A program made the position numbers and the translations under genes. From positions 2,604,001 to 2,668,000 of the forward strand of contig CP085323.1 of the NCBI GenBank assembly GCA_022870745.1: a stretch of 64,000 bases of DNA, given 5' to 3'. The stretch is from Silvibacterium acidisoli (GTDB lineage Bacteria; Acidobacteriota; Terriglobia; Terriglobales; Acidobacteriaceae). Below are positions 33,948-43,233 of the stretch, in pieces; the first letter of the stretch is position 1; every line of letters starts with the position of its first letter. The notes beneath the pieces are model-generated. The model saw nothing but the letters and a program-made list of their open reading frames with translations. It did not search any database and had not been told where the DNA came from.

Positions 33948-34958
33948 ATGAAAGAAATCTTCATTGCAGATCTGGCGAAGTACGACAACAGCTCGATAAC
34001 CGGGTACTTCGCCGTCAGCTCCAAACAGGTCCGCACTAAGAAAGACACTACGCGTTACTTCGCGCTGACCTTCGCCGACCGCACCGGATCGATCGAAGCT
34101 CGCATGTGGGACACCGACGGAGCCGGCGAATTCAGCACCGGAGACGTCGTCAAGGTCCGCGGCCAGGTCAGCCGCTACCAGGAAAAACTCCAGATCAACG
34201 TCGACCGCATCCGCGCGGCCGAGCCCGGCGAATTCCAGCTTGGAGACTTCGTTCCCCAGACCGAGCGCAATGTAGACGAACTCTGGGCCGAGCTGAACGG
34301 CTACGTCTCCACTTTTACCGAGCCGCATCTGCAGGCGCTGGTACGGGCCTTCCTCGACGATCCCGAAATCGCGGCAGCCTTCCGCGAAGCTCCCGCAGCC
34401 AAGAGCATGCACCATGCCTGGATCGGCGGCCTGCTCGAGCACGTCGTCTCGCTGCTCGGCATCTGCGAGCTCTCCGCGAAGCATTATCCAGTCCATCGCG
34501 ACCTGCTGCTGACCGGAGCCATCCTGCACGACATCGGCAAGCTCCACGAGCTGCGCTGGGGCACCAGCTTCGAATACACCGTCAGCGGACAGCTTCTCGG
34601 CCACATCACCATGGGCATCTCCATGATCGAGCGCAAGCTCGCCGCTCTCGAAGACTTCCCGCCAGAACTGCGTCTTCTGGTCGAGCACATGGTGCTCAGT
34701 CACCACGGCAAATACGAGTTCGGGTCTCCCAAGCTGCCCATGATCCCCGAGGCCATCCTGTTGCATTACCTCGACGACATGGACGCCAAGATGCAGACCG
34801 TCGCCAACGAGTTCGCGCGCAGCGCAGCCGCTGGACGCGGCCCTGGAGACGTAACCGACTGGGTGCGCTCCATGGATCGCCCGCTGCTCAACACCACGGC
34901 GTTTCTCGACAAGCACGCACAGAATCGTCCTCTTGAAGTCGCCGAACCAGAGGAATAA
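33948..34958 (+). CDS. YhaM-like 3'-5' exoribonuclease (OB fold + HD domain)
   Basis: 336 residues. An N-terminal OB-fold nucleic-acid-binding domain (ITGYFAVSSKQVRTKK to QINVDRIRAAEPGEF, ~15-95) is followed by an HD phosphohydrolase domain with metal ligands in MHHAWIGGLLEHVVSL, AILHDIGKL, VEHMVLSHHGKYEFGSP and LHYLDDMDAKM. This OB-HD order matches YhaM/CbpA-type exonucleases of RNA or single-stranded DNA. It directly follows the SurA-like gene in the same operon. Confidence 0.85.
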   Translation: MKEIFIADLAKYDNSSITGYFAVSSKQVRTKKDTTRYFALTFADRTGSIEARMWDTDGAGEFSTGDVVKVRGQVSRYQEKLQINVDRIRAAEPGEFQLGDFVPQTERNVDELWAELNGYVSTFTEPHLQALVRAFLDDPEIAAAFREAPAAKSMHHAWIGGLLEHVVSLLGICELSAKHYPVHRDLLLTGAILHDIGKLHELRWGTSFEYTVSGQLLGHITMGISMIERKLAALEDFPPELRLLVEHMVLSHHGKYEFGSPKLPMIPEAILLHYLDDMDAKMQTVANEFARSAAAGRGPGDVTDWVRSMDRPLLNTTAFLDKHAQNRPLEVAEPEE

Positions 34959-34972
34959 TCCGGAGAAAGAAC

Positions 34973-35356
34973 ATGGCCGCCTACCTGCTCAAAACCGAAC
35001 CTTCCGTCTACTCCTTCGCCGATCTCCAGCGCGATGGCGAAACCATCTGGGACGGCGTGACCAACCCCGCTGCCGTAAAGAATCTGCGCGAGATGAAGCC
35101 CGGATCGAAGCTGATCATCTACCATACCGGCGACGAAAAGACGGCAATGGGCACCGCCAAGGCGCTCTCCATCGACCCAACCGACCCCAAGGTGCCGCTC
35201 GTCCGCATCAAGGTAGGAAAGGCCATCAAGGCCCCCAAGAACCTCGCCCAGATCAAGGCCAGCCCGCTCTTCGCAAAGTCTCCGCTCGTCACGCTCGGCC
35301 GCCTCTCGGTAGTTCCGCTCACCGACGACGAATACACCTGGCTGGTAGAAGGCTAA
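34973..35356 (+). CDS. EVE-domain protein
   Basis: 127 residues, a single EVE domain (PUA-like fold): AYLLKTEPSVYSFADLQRDGETIWDGVTNPAAVKNLREMKPGSKLIIYHTGDEKTAMGTAKA is the typical core. EVE proteins bind modified bases in DNA or RNA. It ends an operon with the SurA-like and YhaM-like genes, 14 bp after the latter. No restriction genes are seen nearby, so an RNA-related role alongside YhaM is possible but unproven. Confidence 0.85.
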   Translation: MAAYLLKTEPSVYSFADLQRDGETIWDGVTNPAAVKNLREMKPGSKLIIYHTGDEKTAMGTAKALSIDPTDPKVPLVRIKVGKAIKAPKNLAQIKASPLFAKSPLVTLGRLSVVPLTDDEYTWLVEG

Positions 35357-35739
35357 GCTCGGTTCCAACGAACCCCATCCCGGCTTGGCTTGTCATTCCG
35401 AACAAAGTGGGAACCCGCTTTAAAGGATGCTCATTGAGAGATGAGCTTGTCTCAAGGCAAGAGCGTTTTCACCACAGGGGACACGGAGAGCACAGAGGAA
35501 TCACGGTTGGAGCGAACGCCTCCAGCACCAGAAAATCCCTCTGTGCTCTCCGTGTCCTCCGTGGTAAATCAACAACTCCAAAGTAAGACCTGAAAAACTT
35601 TGCGGCCTTTCTGAGCGGAACTTGGCGCCCTTAGCGGTGAAGCCGTTCAAACACTAGACCACCCCCGAACCCCACCCCCGCGATTGATCTAAAATAAACA
35701 ATTAGAAACAAACCCAAGAAAACGCAGGCTAAAGCACGT
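35357..35739. other. Non-coding gap upstream of aroC with repeats
   Basis: It contains a diverged copy of the 28-nt dispersed repeat (35392-35418) and a long inverted repeat (35471-35565, listed separately). An AT-rich stretch (35680-35720) before aroC probably holds its promoter, but no clear -35/-10 pair stood out. No ORF is supported. Confidence 0.6.
35471..35565. repeat. Long imperfect inverted repeat (about 30-bp arms)
   Basis: The left arm 35471-35500 starts ACCACAGGGGACACGGAGAG; the right arm 35536-35565 is its reverse complement with only a few mismatches, around a 35-base loop. The CACGGAGAGCACAGAGG core recalls dispersed palindromic elements seen in several phyla. It could fold into a long RNA stem upstream of aroC or be a non-autonomous mobile repeat. 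Confidence 0.65.
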
Positions 35740-36921
35740 ATGTTACGTTTTTCTACCGCAGGAGAGTCGCACGGCGAGAGCCTGATCGCGATGGTCTCCG
35801 GAATGCCCGCCGGCGTTCCCATCGACAACGCGAAGATCAACCGCGAGCTCTGGCGCCGCCAGCAGGGTTACGCCCGCGGCGGACGCATGCGCATCGAGCA
35901 GGACACCGCGCACTTTCTCTCCGGCGTCCGCCACGGCAAGACCATCGGCTCGCCCATCGCCATGGAGATCGCCAACCGCGACTGGAAGAACTGGACCGAG
36001 AGCCTGCCCGTCGAAACCGGCGACCCTGCGAAGCACAAGGCCGTAGCCTCTCCGCGCCCGGGCCACGCCGACCTCGCCGGAGCACTGAAGTACGATTTCC
36101 CCGACGCCCGCTACGTGCTCGAGCGCGCCTCCGCCCGCGAGACCGCGGCCCGCGTCGCCGCCGGAGCCGTCGCCAAGGCCCTGCTGCTTGAGTTGGGCAT
36201 CGACGTCGCCAGCCACGTCACTCGCGTCGGCCGCGCCGAGCTCACACGCGAAGCCTCGTGGGAAGAGATCAGCAGGCTGCGCGACAAGGAAGAAGTCATG
36301 CTCGGCTGCGTCGACGAAGAGTCCGAAGCGCGCATGAAGGCCGAAGTGGACATCGCCCTGCGCACCGGCGACTCCATCGGCGGCATCTTTGAAGTGATTA
36401 TTCACGGAGCGCCCGCCGGAATCGGCACGCACTCCAACTGGGACGAGCGCCTCGACGGCATTCTCGCCCAGGCCGTCATGTCGCTGCAGGCGGTGAAGGC
36501 CGTAGAGATTGGCCGTGGCGTGACCGCAGCGGAATCCCTCGGCTCGCAGGTTCACGATGCCATCGGCTACGCGGATTCGCTCGTAGACGGCGCACACACC
36601 CGCTTCACCCGCGAGCGCAACAATGCAGGCGGCATCGAGGGCGGTATCTCGAACGGCGAAGAGATCGTCGTTCGCGGCTACCTCAAGCCCATCTCCACGC
36701 TGCGCCGTCCGCTTGAGTCGGTCCGCTTCGATACCCGCGAGGTGACCAAGGCGGCCTACGAACGCAGCGACGTCTGCGTGGTTCCGGCCGCGGGAGTAGC
36801 AGCCGAAGCGATGGTCGCGCTGGCCTTCAGCCGTCTCCTGTTGGAAAAATTCGGTGGCGATTCGCTCCGCGAGCTCAAGCGCAATTTCGACAGCTATCTT
36901 GAGCAGATTCGGGCGTACTGA
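35740..36921 (+). CDS. aroC: Chorismate synthase
   Basis: 393 residues. Signature blocks: MLRFSTAGESHGESLIAMVSGMPAGVPID, YARGGRMRIEQDTAHFLSGVRHGKTIGSPIA, SPRPGHADLAGALKYDFPDARYVLERASARETA, RERNNAGGIEGGISNGEEIVVR and FDTREVTKAAYERSDVCVVPAAGVAAEAM. It makes chorismate from EPSP with FMN as cofactor. First gene of an aroC-def-fmt-rsmB set; def starts 2 bp after its stop. Confidence 0.97.
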   Translation: MLRFSTAGESHGESLIAMVSGMPAGVPIDNAKINRELWRRQQGYARGGRMRIEQDTAHFLSGVRHGKTIGSPIAMEIANRDWKNWTESLPVETGDPAKHKAVASPRPGHADLAGALKYDFPDARYVLERASARETAARVAAGAVAKALLLELGIDVASHVTRVGRAELTREASWEEISRLRDKEEVMLGCVDEESEARMKAEVDIALRTGDSIGGIFEVIIHGAPAGIGTHSNWDERLDGILAQAVMSLQAVKAVEIGRGVTAAESLGSQVHDAIGYADSLVDGAHTRFTRERNNAGGIEGGISNGEEIVVRGYLKPISTLRRPLESVRFDTREVTKAAYERSDVCVVPAAGVAAEAMVALAFSRLLLEKFGGDSLRELKRNFDSYLEQIRAY

Positions 36922-36923
36922 CC

Positions 36924-37433
36924 ATGGTGATGGAGATCGTCAAATACCCCGACCCGGTTCTCGAAAAAACAGCCGAGCCCGTCACCGAGTTCGACGACAA
37001 GCTGGCAAAGTTTGTCGATGACATGTTCGAGTCGATGTACGAGGCCAAGGGCATCGGCCTGGCCGCGCCTCAGGTAGGCGTGTCGAAGCGCATCACCGTG
37101 ATCGATCTCAGCTTCAAGGAAGATCCCGAAGACAAGATCGTCCTCATCAATCCCGAGATCATAACCCGCGAAGGTAAGCAGTACGAGGAAGAAGGCTGCC
37201 TCAGCCTGCCCGACATTCGCGAGAAGGTAGCGCGCGCCGCCAAGGTCACCGTGCGCGCACAGGACGTAAAAGGCGAGTGGTTCGAGATGGATGGCGAAGA
37301 GCTACTGGCCCGCGCCTTCCAGCATGAAATCGATCACCTCGACGGCGTGCTCTTCTTCAAGCGGGTCAGCGGCCTCAAGCGCGACCTCATTCTGCGCCGC
37401 ATCCGCAAGCTGATCAAGGCTGGCGACTGGTAG
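36924..37433 (+). CDS. def: Peptide deformylase
   Basis: 169 residues. The three deformylase motifs are GIGLAAPQVG, EEGCLSLPDI (metal-binding Cys) and AFQHEIDHLDGVLF (metal His pair and catalytic Glu). It removes the formyl group from nascent proteins and is followed by fmt, which adds that group to initiator tRNA. ATG 36924 or 36930 may start it. Confidence 0.97.
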   Translation: MVMEIVKYPDPVLEKTAEPVTEFDDKLAKFVDDMFESMYEAKGIGLAAPQVGVSKRITVIDLSFKEDPEDKIVLINPEIITREGKQYEEEGCLSLPDIREKVARAAKVTVRAQDVKGEWFEMDGEELLARAFQHEIDHLDGVLFFKRVSGLKRDLILRRIRKLIKAGDW

Positions 37434-37470
37434 AACGGAAAAGGTAGGGCGTTCAGAAGGAGGGCGTTCC

Positions 37471-38403
37471 ATGAATTTGGTTTTTTGCGGGACCCCGGCC
37501 TTCGCCGTCCCGACCTTCAAGGCCGTGCTCGACGCAGGGCACCACATCGCGCTCGCCGTCACGCAGCCCGATCGCCCGGTCGGGCGCACCGCCGAGATGA
37601 CCGCTCCGCCCGTAAAGCTGGCAGCCATCGAAGCGGGCGTGCCCGTCGCGCAACCGGAGAAGATCAAGACCAACGCCGAGTTCCGCGCGCAGCTTGAGGC
37701 CATCGCGCCCGATGCAATCCTGGTCGTCGCCTACGGACGCATTATTCCAAAGTGGATGCTCGATCTGCCGCGTCACGGCAACATCAACCTGCACGGATCG
37801 CTGCTGCCGAAATACCGCGGAGCCGCGCCCATCCAGTGGGCCGTTGCCAGCGGCGAAACCGTCACCGGCAACACCACCATGCGCATCGACGAAGGCCTCG
37901 ATACCGGCGACATGCTGCTGCAGCGCGAACTTGCAGTCGGTCCCGATCAGACCTCGGCCGACGTCTATCCGCTGCTGGCGGAGATGGGCGCAGGGCTCAT
38001 GGTCGAAACCCTCGCCGGTCTCGAAGCAGGCACACTCCAGGCGCAGAAGCAGGACGATTCACTCGCCACGCACGCGCCCATTCTCACCCGCGACGATGCC
38101 CGCATCGATTTCAGCCAGTCTGCCGCCACCATCTACAACCGCTGGCGCGGCTTCCAGCCCTGGCCCGGAGCATGGACCATGATGAACGGCAAGAAGCTCA
38201 CTGTGCATCAACTCAAGCCAGTAGAGCAGGCCTCAGTAGAACCCGGCACGATGAATGTCGCCAGCGGAAAACTCATCGTCGGCTGCGGTCAAGGTACCGC
38301 AATCGAGCTGATCGAAGTGCAGCTCGAAGGCAAGAAGCGCATGCCTGCGGCAGACTTCCTGCGCGGCTACCAGCTAAAGACAGGCGACAGGCTCGGCCAG
38401 TGA
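37471..38403 (+). CDS. fmt: Methionyl-tRNA formyltransferase
   Basis: 310 residues. MNLVFCGTPAFAVPTFKAVLDAGH, TQPDRPVGR, NLHGSLLPKYRGAAPIQWA (formyl-folate site with conserved His and SLLP), and GNTTMRIDEGLDTGDML match Fmt, with the C-terminal OB-like domain from KLTVHQLKPV. A strong AGGAGG ribosome site precedes ATG 37471. Its stop overlaps the GTG start of rsmB. Confidence 0.97.
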   Translation: MNLVFCGTPAFAVPTFKAVLDAGHHIALAVTQPDRPVGRTAEMTAPPVKLAAIEAGVPVAQPEKIKTNAEFRAQLEAIAPDAILVVAYGRIIPKWMLDLPRHGNINLHGSLLPKYRGAAPIQWAVASGETVTGNTTMRIDEGLDTGDMLLQRELAVGPDQTSADVYPLLAEMGAGLMVETLAGLEAGTLQAQKQDDSLATHAPILTRDDARIDFSQSAATIYNRWRGFQPWPGAWTMMNGKKLTVHQLKPVEQASVEPGTMNVASGKLIVGCGQGTAIELIEVQLEGKKRMPAADFLRGYQLKTGDRLGQ

Positions 38404-39752
38404 CCGGACCAAGCATCGCGCCGGCACGCTCCGCCGCCTTTCGCATCCTGACTGAAGTAGCATCGTCCAATGCGCACAGCGACGACCTGCTCGGTGGAGC
38501 AGAAGTCAACCGCCTCAGCCCTCCCGATCGCGCACTCACCACAACGCTCGTCCTGGGAGTGCTGCGCTGGCAGCCTCGCCTCGACGCGCAGATTCGCAGC
38601 TTCCTGGCGCGTCCCGACGCCGACGTGCCGCTCGCAGTCGAGATGGCGCTGTTGCTGGGCGCGTACCAGCTGCTCCACCTCGATCGCATCCCCGCCTACG
38701 CAGCCATCGGGGAAAGCGTGGAGCTGGCCAAACAGGCCGGCGAAGTGCACGCCTCCCGCATGGTGAATGCCGTACTCCGCAAGGTGTCGGCGCTGCCGCG
38801 TTCGCAGTCACAGCCTGAAGCAAAGAACGTCACCCAGCTCGCCAACCTCTTCGCGCATCCTGAATGGATGGTCAGCCGCTGGAAGCAGTTCTTCGGCTTT
38901 GCCGCCGCCGCCGCGATCTGCCGCGCAGACCAGGAGCCATCCTTCCTCTCCATCCGCCTGCTGCATCCGGAAGCAGAAGCGACGCTGGCAGAAGACGGCA
39001 TCGAAACCGCTCCCGGCGAATTTCTCACCAGTGCCCGCCGCATCGTCTCCGGAGACGTGTTGCGCAGCCGCGCACTGCGCACCGGCCAGATCCGCATCCA
39101 GGAAGAAGCCTCGCAACTCGTCGCCGAACTCGCTGGAACTGGAAACAACATCCTCGATACCTGCGCCGCACCGGGAGGCAAAACAGCCATCCTGGCCGAG
39201 CGCAACCCTCAGGCTCACATCACCGCATGGGAGATCAGCAAAGCGCGCATGGCGGCCATGAAGCGCCTCCTCGGCGAGCAGGAGAAGATGATCTTCGAAG
39301 TCTGCGACGCTACGCAGGCGCATCCAGAACCCGTCTACGACCTCATCCTTTGCGACGCGCCCTGCTCCGGCACCGGAACCATCGGCCGCAACCCAGAGAT
39401 CCGTTATCGCCTCGACGAAGACGATATTCTCCGCCAGCAGAGCCGCCAGTTGAAGATCCTCAACGCAGCCGCCGCAGGCGTCGCCGAAAACGGATCGCTC
39501 CTCTACTCCACCTGCTCGCTCGAGCCCGAGGAAAACGAAACCGTCATAGATACGTTTCTCAAATCGAACCCAGCCTTCGAGCTCGCCTCGCTCGAAGAGC
39601 AGGCAGAAAAGCTCGCATCGGCAGGAAGAATTCACACCGAAGGGCTCAGCAAACTCAAACAGTCCGCACTCATCAAAGGCAAGCTCCGCACCATCCCAGG
39701 CATGCAGAACTGCGACGGCTTCTTCGCCGCAAGACTGAAGCGCAAAGGCTAA
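38400..39752 (+). CDS. rsmB: 16S rRNA (cytosine-C5) methyltransferase RsmB
   Basis: 450 residues from GTG 38400, which overlaps the fmt stop (GTGA); the frame is open far upstream inside fmt, but homology starts at ARSAAFRILTEV. The N-terminal NusB-like RNA-binding domain (~8-135) is followed by a Rossmann methyltransferase: TCAAPGGKTAILAE (SAM site), LCDAPCSGTGTIGRNPEIRYR and YSTCSLEPEENE, with both catalytic cysteines in PC and TC. It methylates C967 of 16S rRNA. The def-fmt-rsmB order is conserved in many bacteria. Confidence 0.93.
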   Translation: MTGPSIAPARSAAFRILTEVASSNAHSDDLLGGAEVNRLSPPDRALTTTLVLGVLRWQPRLDAQIRSFLARPDADVPLAVEMALLLGAYQLLHLDRIPAYAAIGESVELAKQAGEVHASRMVNAVLRKVSALPRSQSQPEAKNVTQLANLFAHPEWMVSRWKQFFGFAAAAAICRADQEPSFLSIRLLHPEAEATLAEDGIETAPGEFLTSARRIVSGDVLRSRALRTGQIRIQEEASQLVAELAGTGNNILDTCAAPGGKTAILAERNPQAHITAWEISKARMAAMKRLLGEQEKMIFEVCDATQAHPEPVYDLILCDAPCSGTGTIGRNPEIRYRLDEDDILRQQSRQLKILNAAAAGVAENGSLLYSTCSLEPEENETVIDTFLKSNPAFELASLEEQAEKLASAGRIHTEGLSKLKQSALIKGKLRTIPGMQNCDGFFAARLKRKG

Positions 39753-39804
39753 AAAGCTAACCGCACCAAAGCTAACGACTGACCGCTACCAGGCTGGTTG
39801 CCAG

Positions 39805-40566
39805 CTATTCAGCCACCGTCAACTCGACAGGCGTAGAAGCATCCACCCGGCTACCCGGCAGCGGCTTCTGGCTGATGACAGCCCCGATCTGTACCGGGGG
39901 CTTAGGCGGAGCAGCAGAGTTAGCATCTCCAACCGCAGGCACAGCAGCCTGCACCGTATGCACCGGCTCCAGCTTCAAGCCCGCATGCGTTACCGCAAGG
40001 GCTGCATTCGAAAAGAGCTGCCCCGTAAGATCCGGCATCACCAAACCGGTGGTATTCGCCGTCGGCGGGGCAGCTACCAGCAGGCTCACGCTCGGCCGCT
40101 CCACGCCCGCCGCTCCCGGCGCGGGATTCTGCGCGATCACCGTGCCCGGAGCAGCATAGGCATAAGGCATCTCCACCACCGAACCCAACTCCAGACCGGC
40201 ACGCCGCACCTGGATCGAGGACACGCGCTGATCGACTCCTGTAAGGGAGGGAATCGCAACCTTCTGCGGCCCGATGCTCTCTGTGAGGCGCAGATGCCAC
40301 TCGCGCCGCACAACAGTTCCTGCAGCAGGAGACTGGTTGAGAACGTGCCCTTCCGGAATGTCCACGCTGTAGTAGCGGTTTTCGACAGACATGTTCAGCC
40401 CCAGCGAAGCCGCCTTGCGCGTAGCGTCGGTGATGGTGAGGCCGCGGAGGTCAGGAACCTTCACCTCCGCGCCGTGAATCGCAAAGTGCATAGTGGTGAT
40501 CGCCGAAAGCAGCGCCAGCATGGCGAGCATCAGCACCACCAGCACAAATTGGAAGCCTCTCAGCAT
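39805..40566 (-). CDS. Membrane-anchored PASTA-domain protein
   Basis: 253 residues with an N-terminal transmembrane segment (FVLVVLMLAMLALLSAITTMHF) and three PASTA repeats: VKVPDLRGLTITDATRKAASLGL, KVAIPSLTGVDQRVSSIQVRRAGLELG and GLVMPDLTGQLFSNAALAVTHAGLKL, each followed by a 'V..Q.P..G' element. There is no kinase or transpeptidase domain. PASTA repeats usually bind muropeptides, so it may sense or anchor at the cell wall. Its ATG overlaps the OsmC-type stop (TGATG), so it is the end of a coupled operon. Confidence 0.85.
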   Translation of the reverse strand: MLRGFQFVLVVLMLAMLALLSAITTMHFAIHGAEVKVPDLRGLTITDATRKAASLGLNMSVENRYYSVDIPEGHVLNQSPAAGTVVRREWHLRLTESIGPQKVAIPSLTGVDQRVSSIQVRRAGLELGSVVEMPYAYAAPGTVIAQNPAPGAAGVERPSVSLLVAAPPTANTTGLVMPDLTGQLFSNAALAVTHAGLKLEPVHTVQAAVPAVGDANSAAPPKPPVQIGAVISQKPLPGSRVDASTPVELTVAE

Positions 40567-40967
40567 CAGCCGGCGTACTCGATGGCGTAGCTGATCTCGA
40601 CCGACTTCTCCAGCATCAGCGAGACCGAGCAGTACTTGTTCTTCGAGAGCGCGACTGCATCTTCAGCAGCTTTCTCGCTCACTTTGCCGCGAACGCGATA
40701 CACCAGATGAATCTTCGTGAAGACGCGCGGAGCCTCCGCGGGCTGCTCCGCTGTCGCAGACACCGTAAGTCCGGTAATAGGCTCACGCTTCTTCTCGAGA
40801 ATGCTTACCACATCGACCGAAGTGCAGGCGCACAATGCGGCGAGCACCGCTTCCATCGGGCTAGGCCCCGCAGCATGCTCGCTGGTTGCGTCGAACAGGA
40901 TCTCGTGGCCGCTCTCCGAACGGCCTGTAAACAGCTTGCCTTCTTTCCACTCTGCGCTGGCGATCAT
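40566..40967 (-). CDS. OsmC-family protein
   Basis: 133 residues from ATG 40967, chosen for its GAGGAC ribosome site. ATSEHAAGPSPMEAVLAALCACTSVDVVSILEKKREPITGL holds the conserved Cys region, and ALSKNKYCSVSLMLEKSVEISY holds the second Cys. OsmC/YhfA-type proteins are thiol-based (organic) peroxidases, and some lack proven activity. Coupled to the PASTA gene downstream and 8 bp from the CDF transporter upstream. Confidence 0.88.
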   Translation of the reverse strand: MIASAEWKEGKLFTGRSESGHEILFDATSEHAAGPSPMEAVLAALCACTSVDVVSILEKKREPITGLTVSATAEQPAEAPRVFTKIHLVYRVRGKVSEKAAEDAVALSKNKYCSVSLMLEKSVEISYAIEYAG

Positions 40968-40974
40968 AATGTCC

Positions 40975-42423
40975 TCAGTGATGTTGATTATCTGTAGCCG
41001 GTTCGGGATGGATGAGCACGCGGTAAACCTCCGGGCATTCCACCTTGAAGCGGTCTTCCAGTTCGGTGATAACTTCGTGTACGTCGCGCATCGACAACTC
41101 ATCGGGCAGCGTGCAATGGCATGAAACCTGGACCTTGTCGCCGAAGCGGGACGTCACGACTTCATGAATATCGATGATCTGCGGCAGGCCCGAAGCCGCA
41201 TGTCGCAGATGGCTCTCCAGCTTGCGGTCATGCTTCATGCTCTGCGGACGCTCGATGGTTGCAGGCTCGCTCTCGATGTGCGTCAGCACGGACGTCACCT
41301 GCGGTAGCTCGCGGCGAATCTGGTCTTCGATGTCGCGGACGAATTTGTGCGCATCGATGAGCGGCATCTTCTCGTCGACTTCAATATGCTGCTCGATGCG
41401 CAGAGCGTCGTGATACGACTGCACGCTCACATCGTGCAGCAGCACGTTGTTGCGCATGGCAACACCGCGCACCTTGTCGAAGACGCTTTCTGTGCTCGAC
41501 GAACGCGGCACGGTGTGAATCACCACGTCCGCACCCGGCAGCACGCGATGCACCGCCGCCGTAGCTTCCTTCACCAGATCTTCCGTGCGTTGAAAGGTAA
41601 GTTGCCGCGAGAGAGAAAGCGTAAAGTCCGCAAAGTAAGAGCTGCCGGCGCGGCGAATGCGTGCCTGGTCGACGGACAGCACGCCATCGGTCTGCTCCAG
41701 CTCTGAAAGCACCCGGTAGCGCGTCTCGCTGGGAATCGCATCCGTCAGCGCCCAGATCGTGCGCCACGCCAGCTTCCACGCAAAGTGCAGGATGAGGATC
41801 GAGACGACGATAGCAGCAATCGGATCGGCAAAGTGCAGCCAGCCCAGATGCATCTTCACGCCGATCGCCGAGTTGCCCAGCCACGTGGCTCCAAGGCCGA
41901 GAAGCACGGCGCAGCTCGACCAGATATCGGAAGCGAAATGCAAAGCGTTCGCGGCGAGTGCATCGCTGTGATACTTCTCGGCCACGGCTTTCAATTTACG
42001 AGACCGCGTAAAGTCCACGGTGATTGAAAGCGCCAGCACCAGGAACGGCCAGATGCTTTGCTTCACCGCAACCGGATGAATAAAGATGCGCAGGATGGCC
42101 TCGGCGGTAATCCACACGCTCGAGGCGACCATCAGGAATGTTTCGACGAAGCCGGAGAGGTTCTCGACTTTACCGTGTCCGTAGGAGTGATCGTCGTCCG
42201 CGGGCTTGTCCGAGATGCGGACCGAGATCATCGTCAGGCCGGCGCCGATCAGGTCCACACCCGAGTGCGCCGCGTCAGAGAGCATACCCAGCGACCCGGT
42301 AAGCACGCCGACTACAACCTTGAGAATCGTGATGCCGCAGGCCGCGGAAACTGACAGGAATGCCGCTGCCCGCTTCTCTGTGCTGCCCTCGATCATCGGA
42401 TCTTCCGCCGTTGCCTGCGTCAT
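40975..42423 (-). CDS. Cation diffusion facilitator (CDF) metal transporter
   Basis: 482 residues, longer than the usual ~300. Six membrane helices lie in the first ~230 residues (AAFLSVSAACGITILKVVVGVLTGSLGMLSDAAHSGVDLIGAGLTM..., DDDHSYGHGKVENLSGFVE with HSxGH metal motif). A cytoplasmic region follows with two ferredoxin-like CDF domains (~235-320 and ~385-470), the second apparently extra, with HIEVDEKMPLIDAHKFVRDIED between. It exports divalent cations such as Zn or Fe. Member of the aroB-ubiE-CDF-osmC-PASTA operon. Confidence 0.9.
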   Translation of the reverse strand: MTQATAEDPMIEGSTEKRAAAFLSVSAACGITILKVVVGVLTGSLGMLSDAAHSGVDLIGAGLTMISVRISDKPADDDHSYGHGKVENLSGFVETFLMVASSVWITAEAILRIFIHPVAVKQSIWPFLVLALSITVDFTRSRKLKAVAEKYHSDALAANALHFASDIWSSCAVLLGLGATWLGNSAIGVKMHLGWLHFADPIAAIVVSILILHFAWKLAWRTIWALTDAIPSETRYRVLSELEQTDGVLSVDQARIRRAGSSYFADFTLSLSRQLTFQRTEDLVKEATAAVHRVLPGADVVIHTVPRSSSTESVFDKVRGVAMRNNVLLHDVSVQSYHDALRIEQHIEVDEKMPLIDAHKFVRDIEDQIRRELPQVTSVLTHIESEPATIERPQSMKHDRKLESHLRHAASGLPQIIDIHEVVTSRFGDKVQVSCHCTLPDELSMRDVHEVITELEDRFKVECPEVYRVLIHPEPATDNQHH

Positions 42424-42435
42424 CGTTTCCCCAGC

Positions 42436-43233
42436 CTACACCCTGCGTTTCACTCCGCGGTAAAGCCCCGCGATGCCAAAACTGTACGGCGTCCACGACA
42501 CGTCTTCATATCCGCACGCACGCATCCGCTCCAGCATCTGGTCCGGAGCAGGAAAGCGTTCGACCGACGAAGGCAGATACTTGTACGCGCTGCCCATACC
42601 GGAGATGCGCGATCCGATCGCCGGCAGCACGCGCCGGAAGTAAAACGCATACAGCTTGCCCAGCATCCCGCCCGGTTCGCTGAAGTCGAGAATGCCCAAC
42701 TCGCCGCCGTCGCCCAGCACGCGATGAAACTCCCGCAGTCCCGCTTCATAATTCGCAAGATTGCGAAAACCGAAGGCGCTCGTCACCAGAGCCAGCGAGC
42801 CCGGAGCGATCGGCAGATGCAAAGCATCGGCCTCGACCACGACAGCATTATGCCCACGCAGCTTCTCCGCTCCACGCGACAACATGGCGTGCGAAAAATC
42901 CGCCGCAATCACCGGAGCGCCCTTCGCCGGACGCCGCTTCAGCAGCGCCAGCGTCATATCGCCGGTGCCGCAGCAGATATCCAGCACCTGCGCATCGGGC
43001 CTGGCCAGTACATGACGAAAACGCCGCGCAGCCTTCCACCACCACAGCCGGTCAATGTTGCACGACAGCACATGGTTCAGCAGGTCATAGCGTGGAGCGA
43101 TGCTGTTAAACATCTCCTGGATCGCCGCCGCGGAGCTCCTCTCATCGAAGCCCTCCGCAGGACTCGCGCCCGTCGCCGCATGCGTACTGGCTCTCGCGCT
43201 CAACTGCGTGCCTCGTTCAGAATCAGTTCGCAT
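42436..43233 (-). CDS. ubiE: Demethylmenaquinone / ubiquinone methyltransferase
   Basis: 265 residues. After a variable N-terminus, [28 protein letters not shown] and [18 protein letters not shown] (SAM motif I), [34 protein letters not shown] and [17 protein letters not shown] are UbiE/MenG signatures. It methylates the quinone ring; in this phylum the product is most likely menaquinone (MenG role). The annotated ATG lies 34 bp inside aroB; a TTG at 43203 overlapping the aroB stop is an alternative start. Confidence 0.93.
   Translation of the reverse strand: MRTDSERGTQLSARASTHAATGASPAEGFDERSSAAAIQEMFNSIAPRYDLLNHVLSCNIDRLWWWKAARRFRHVLARPDAQVLDICCGTGDMTLALLKRRPAKGAPVIAADFSHAMLSRGAEKLRGHNAVVVEADALHLPIAPGSLALVTSAFGFRNLANYEAGLREFHRVLGDGGELGILDFSEPGGMLGKLYAFYFRRVLPAIGSRISGMGSAYKYLPSSVERFPAPDQMLERMRACGYEDVSWTPYSFGIAGLYRGVKRRV

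Noticed and set aside
37752-38399. Open frame extending rsmB far upstream within fmt
   Set aside because: The upstream part is an Arg-rich shadow of fmt in another frame; RsmB homology begins right after GTG 38400.
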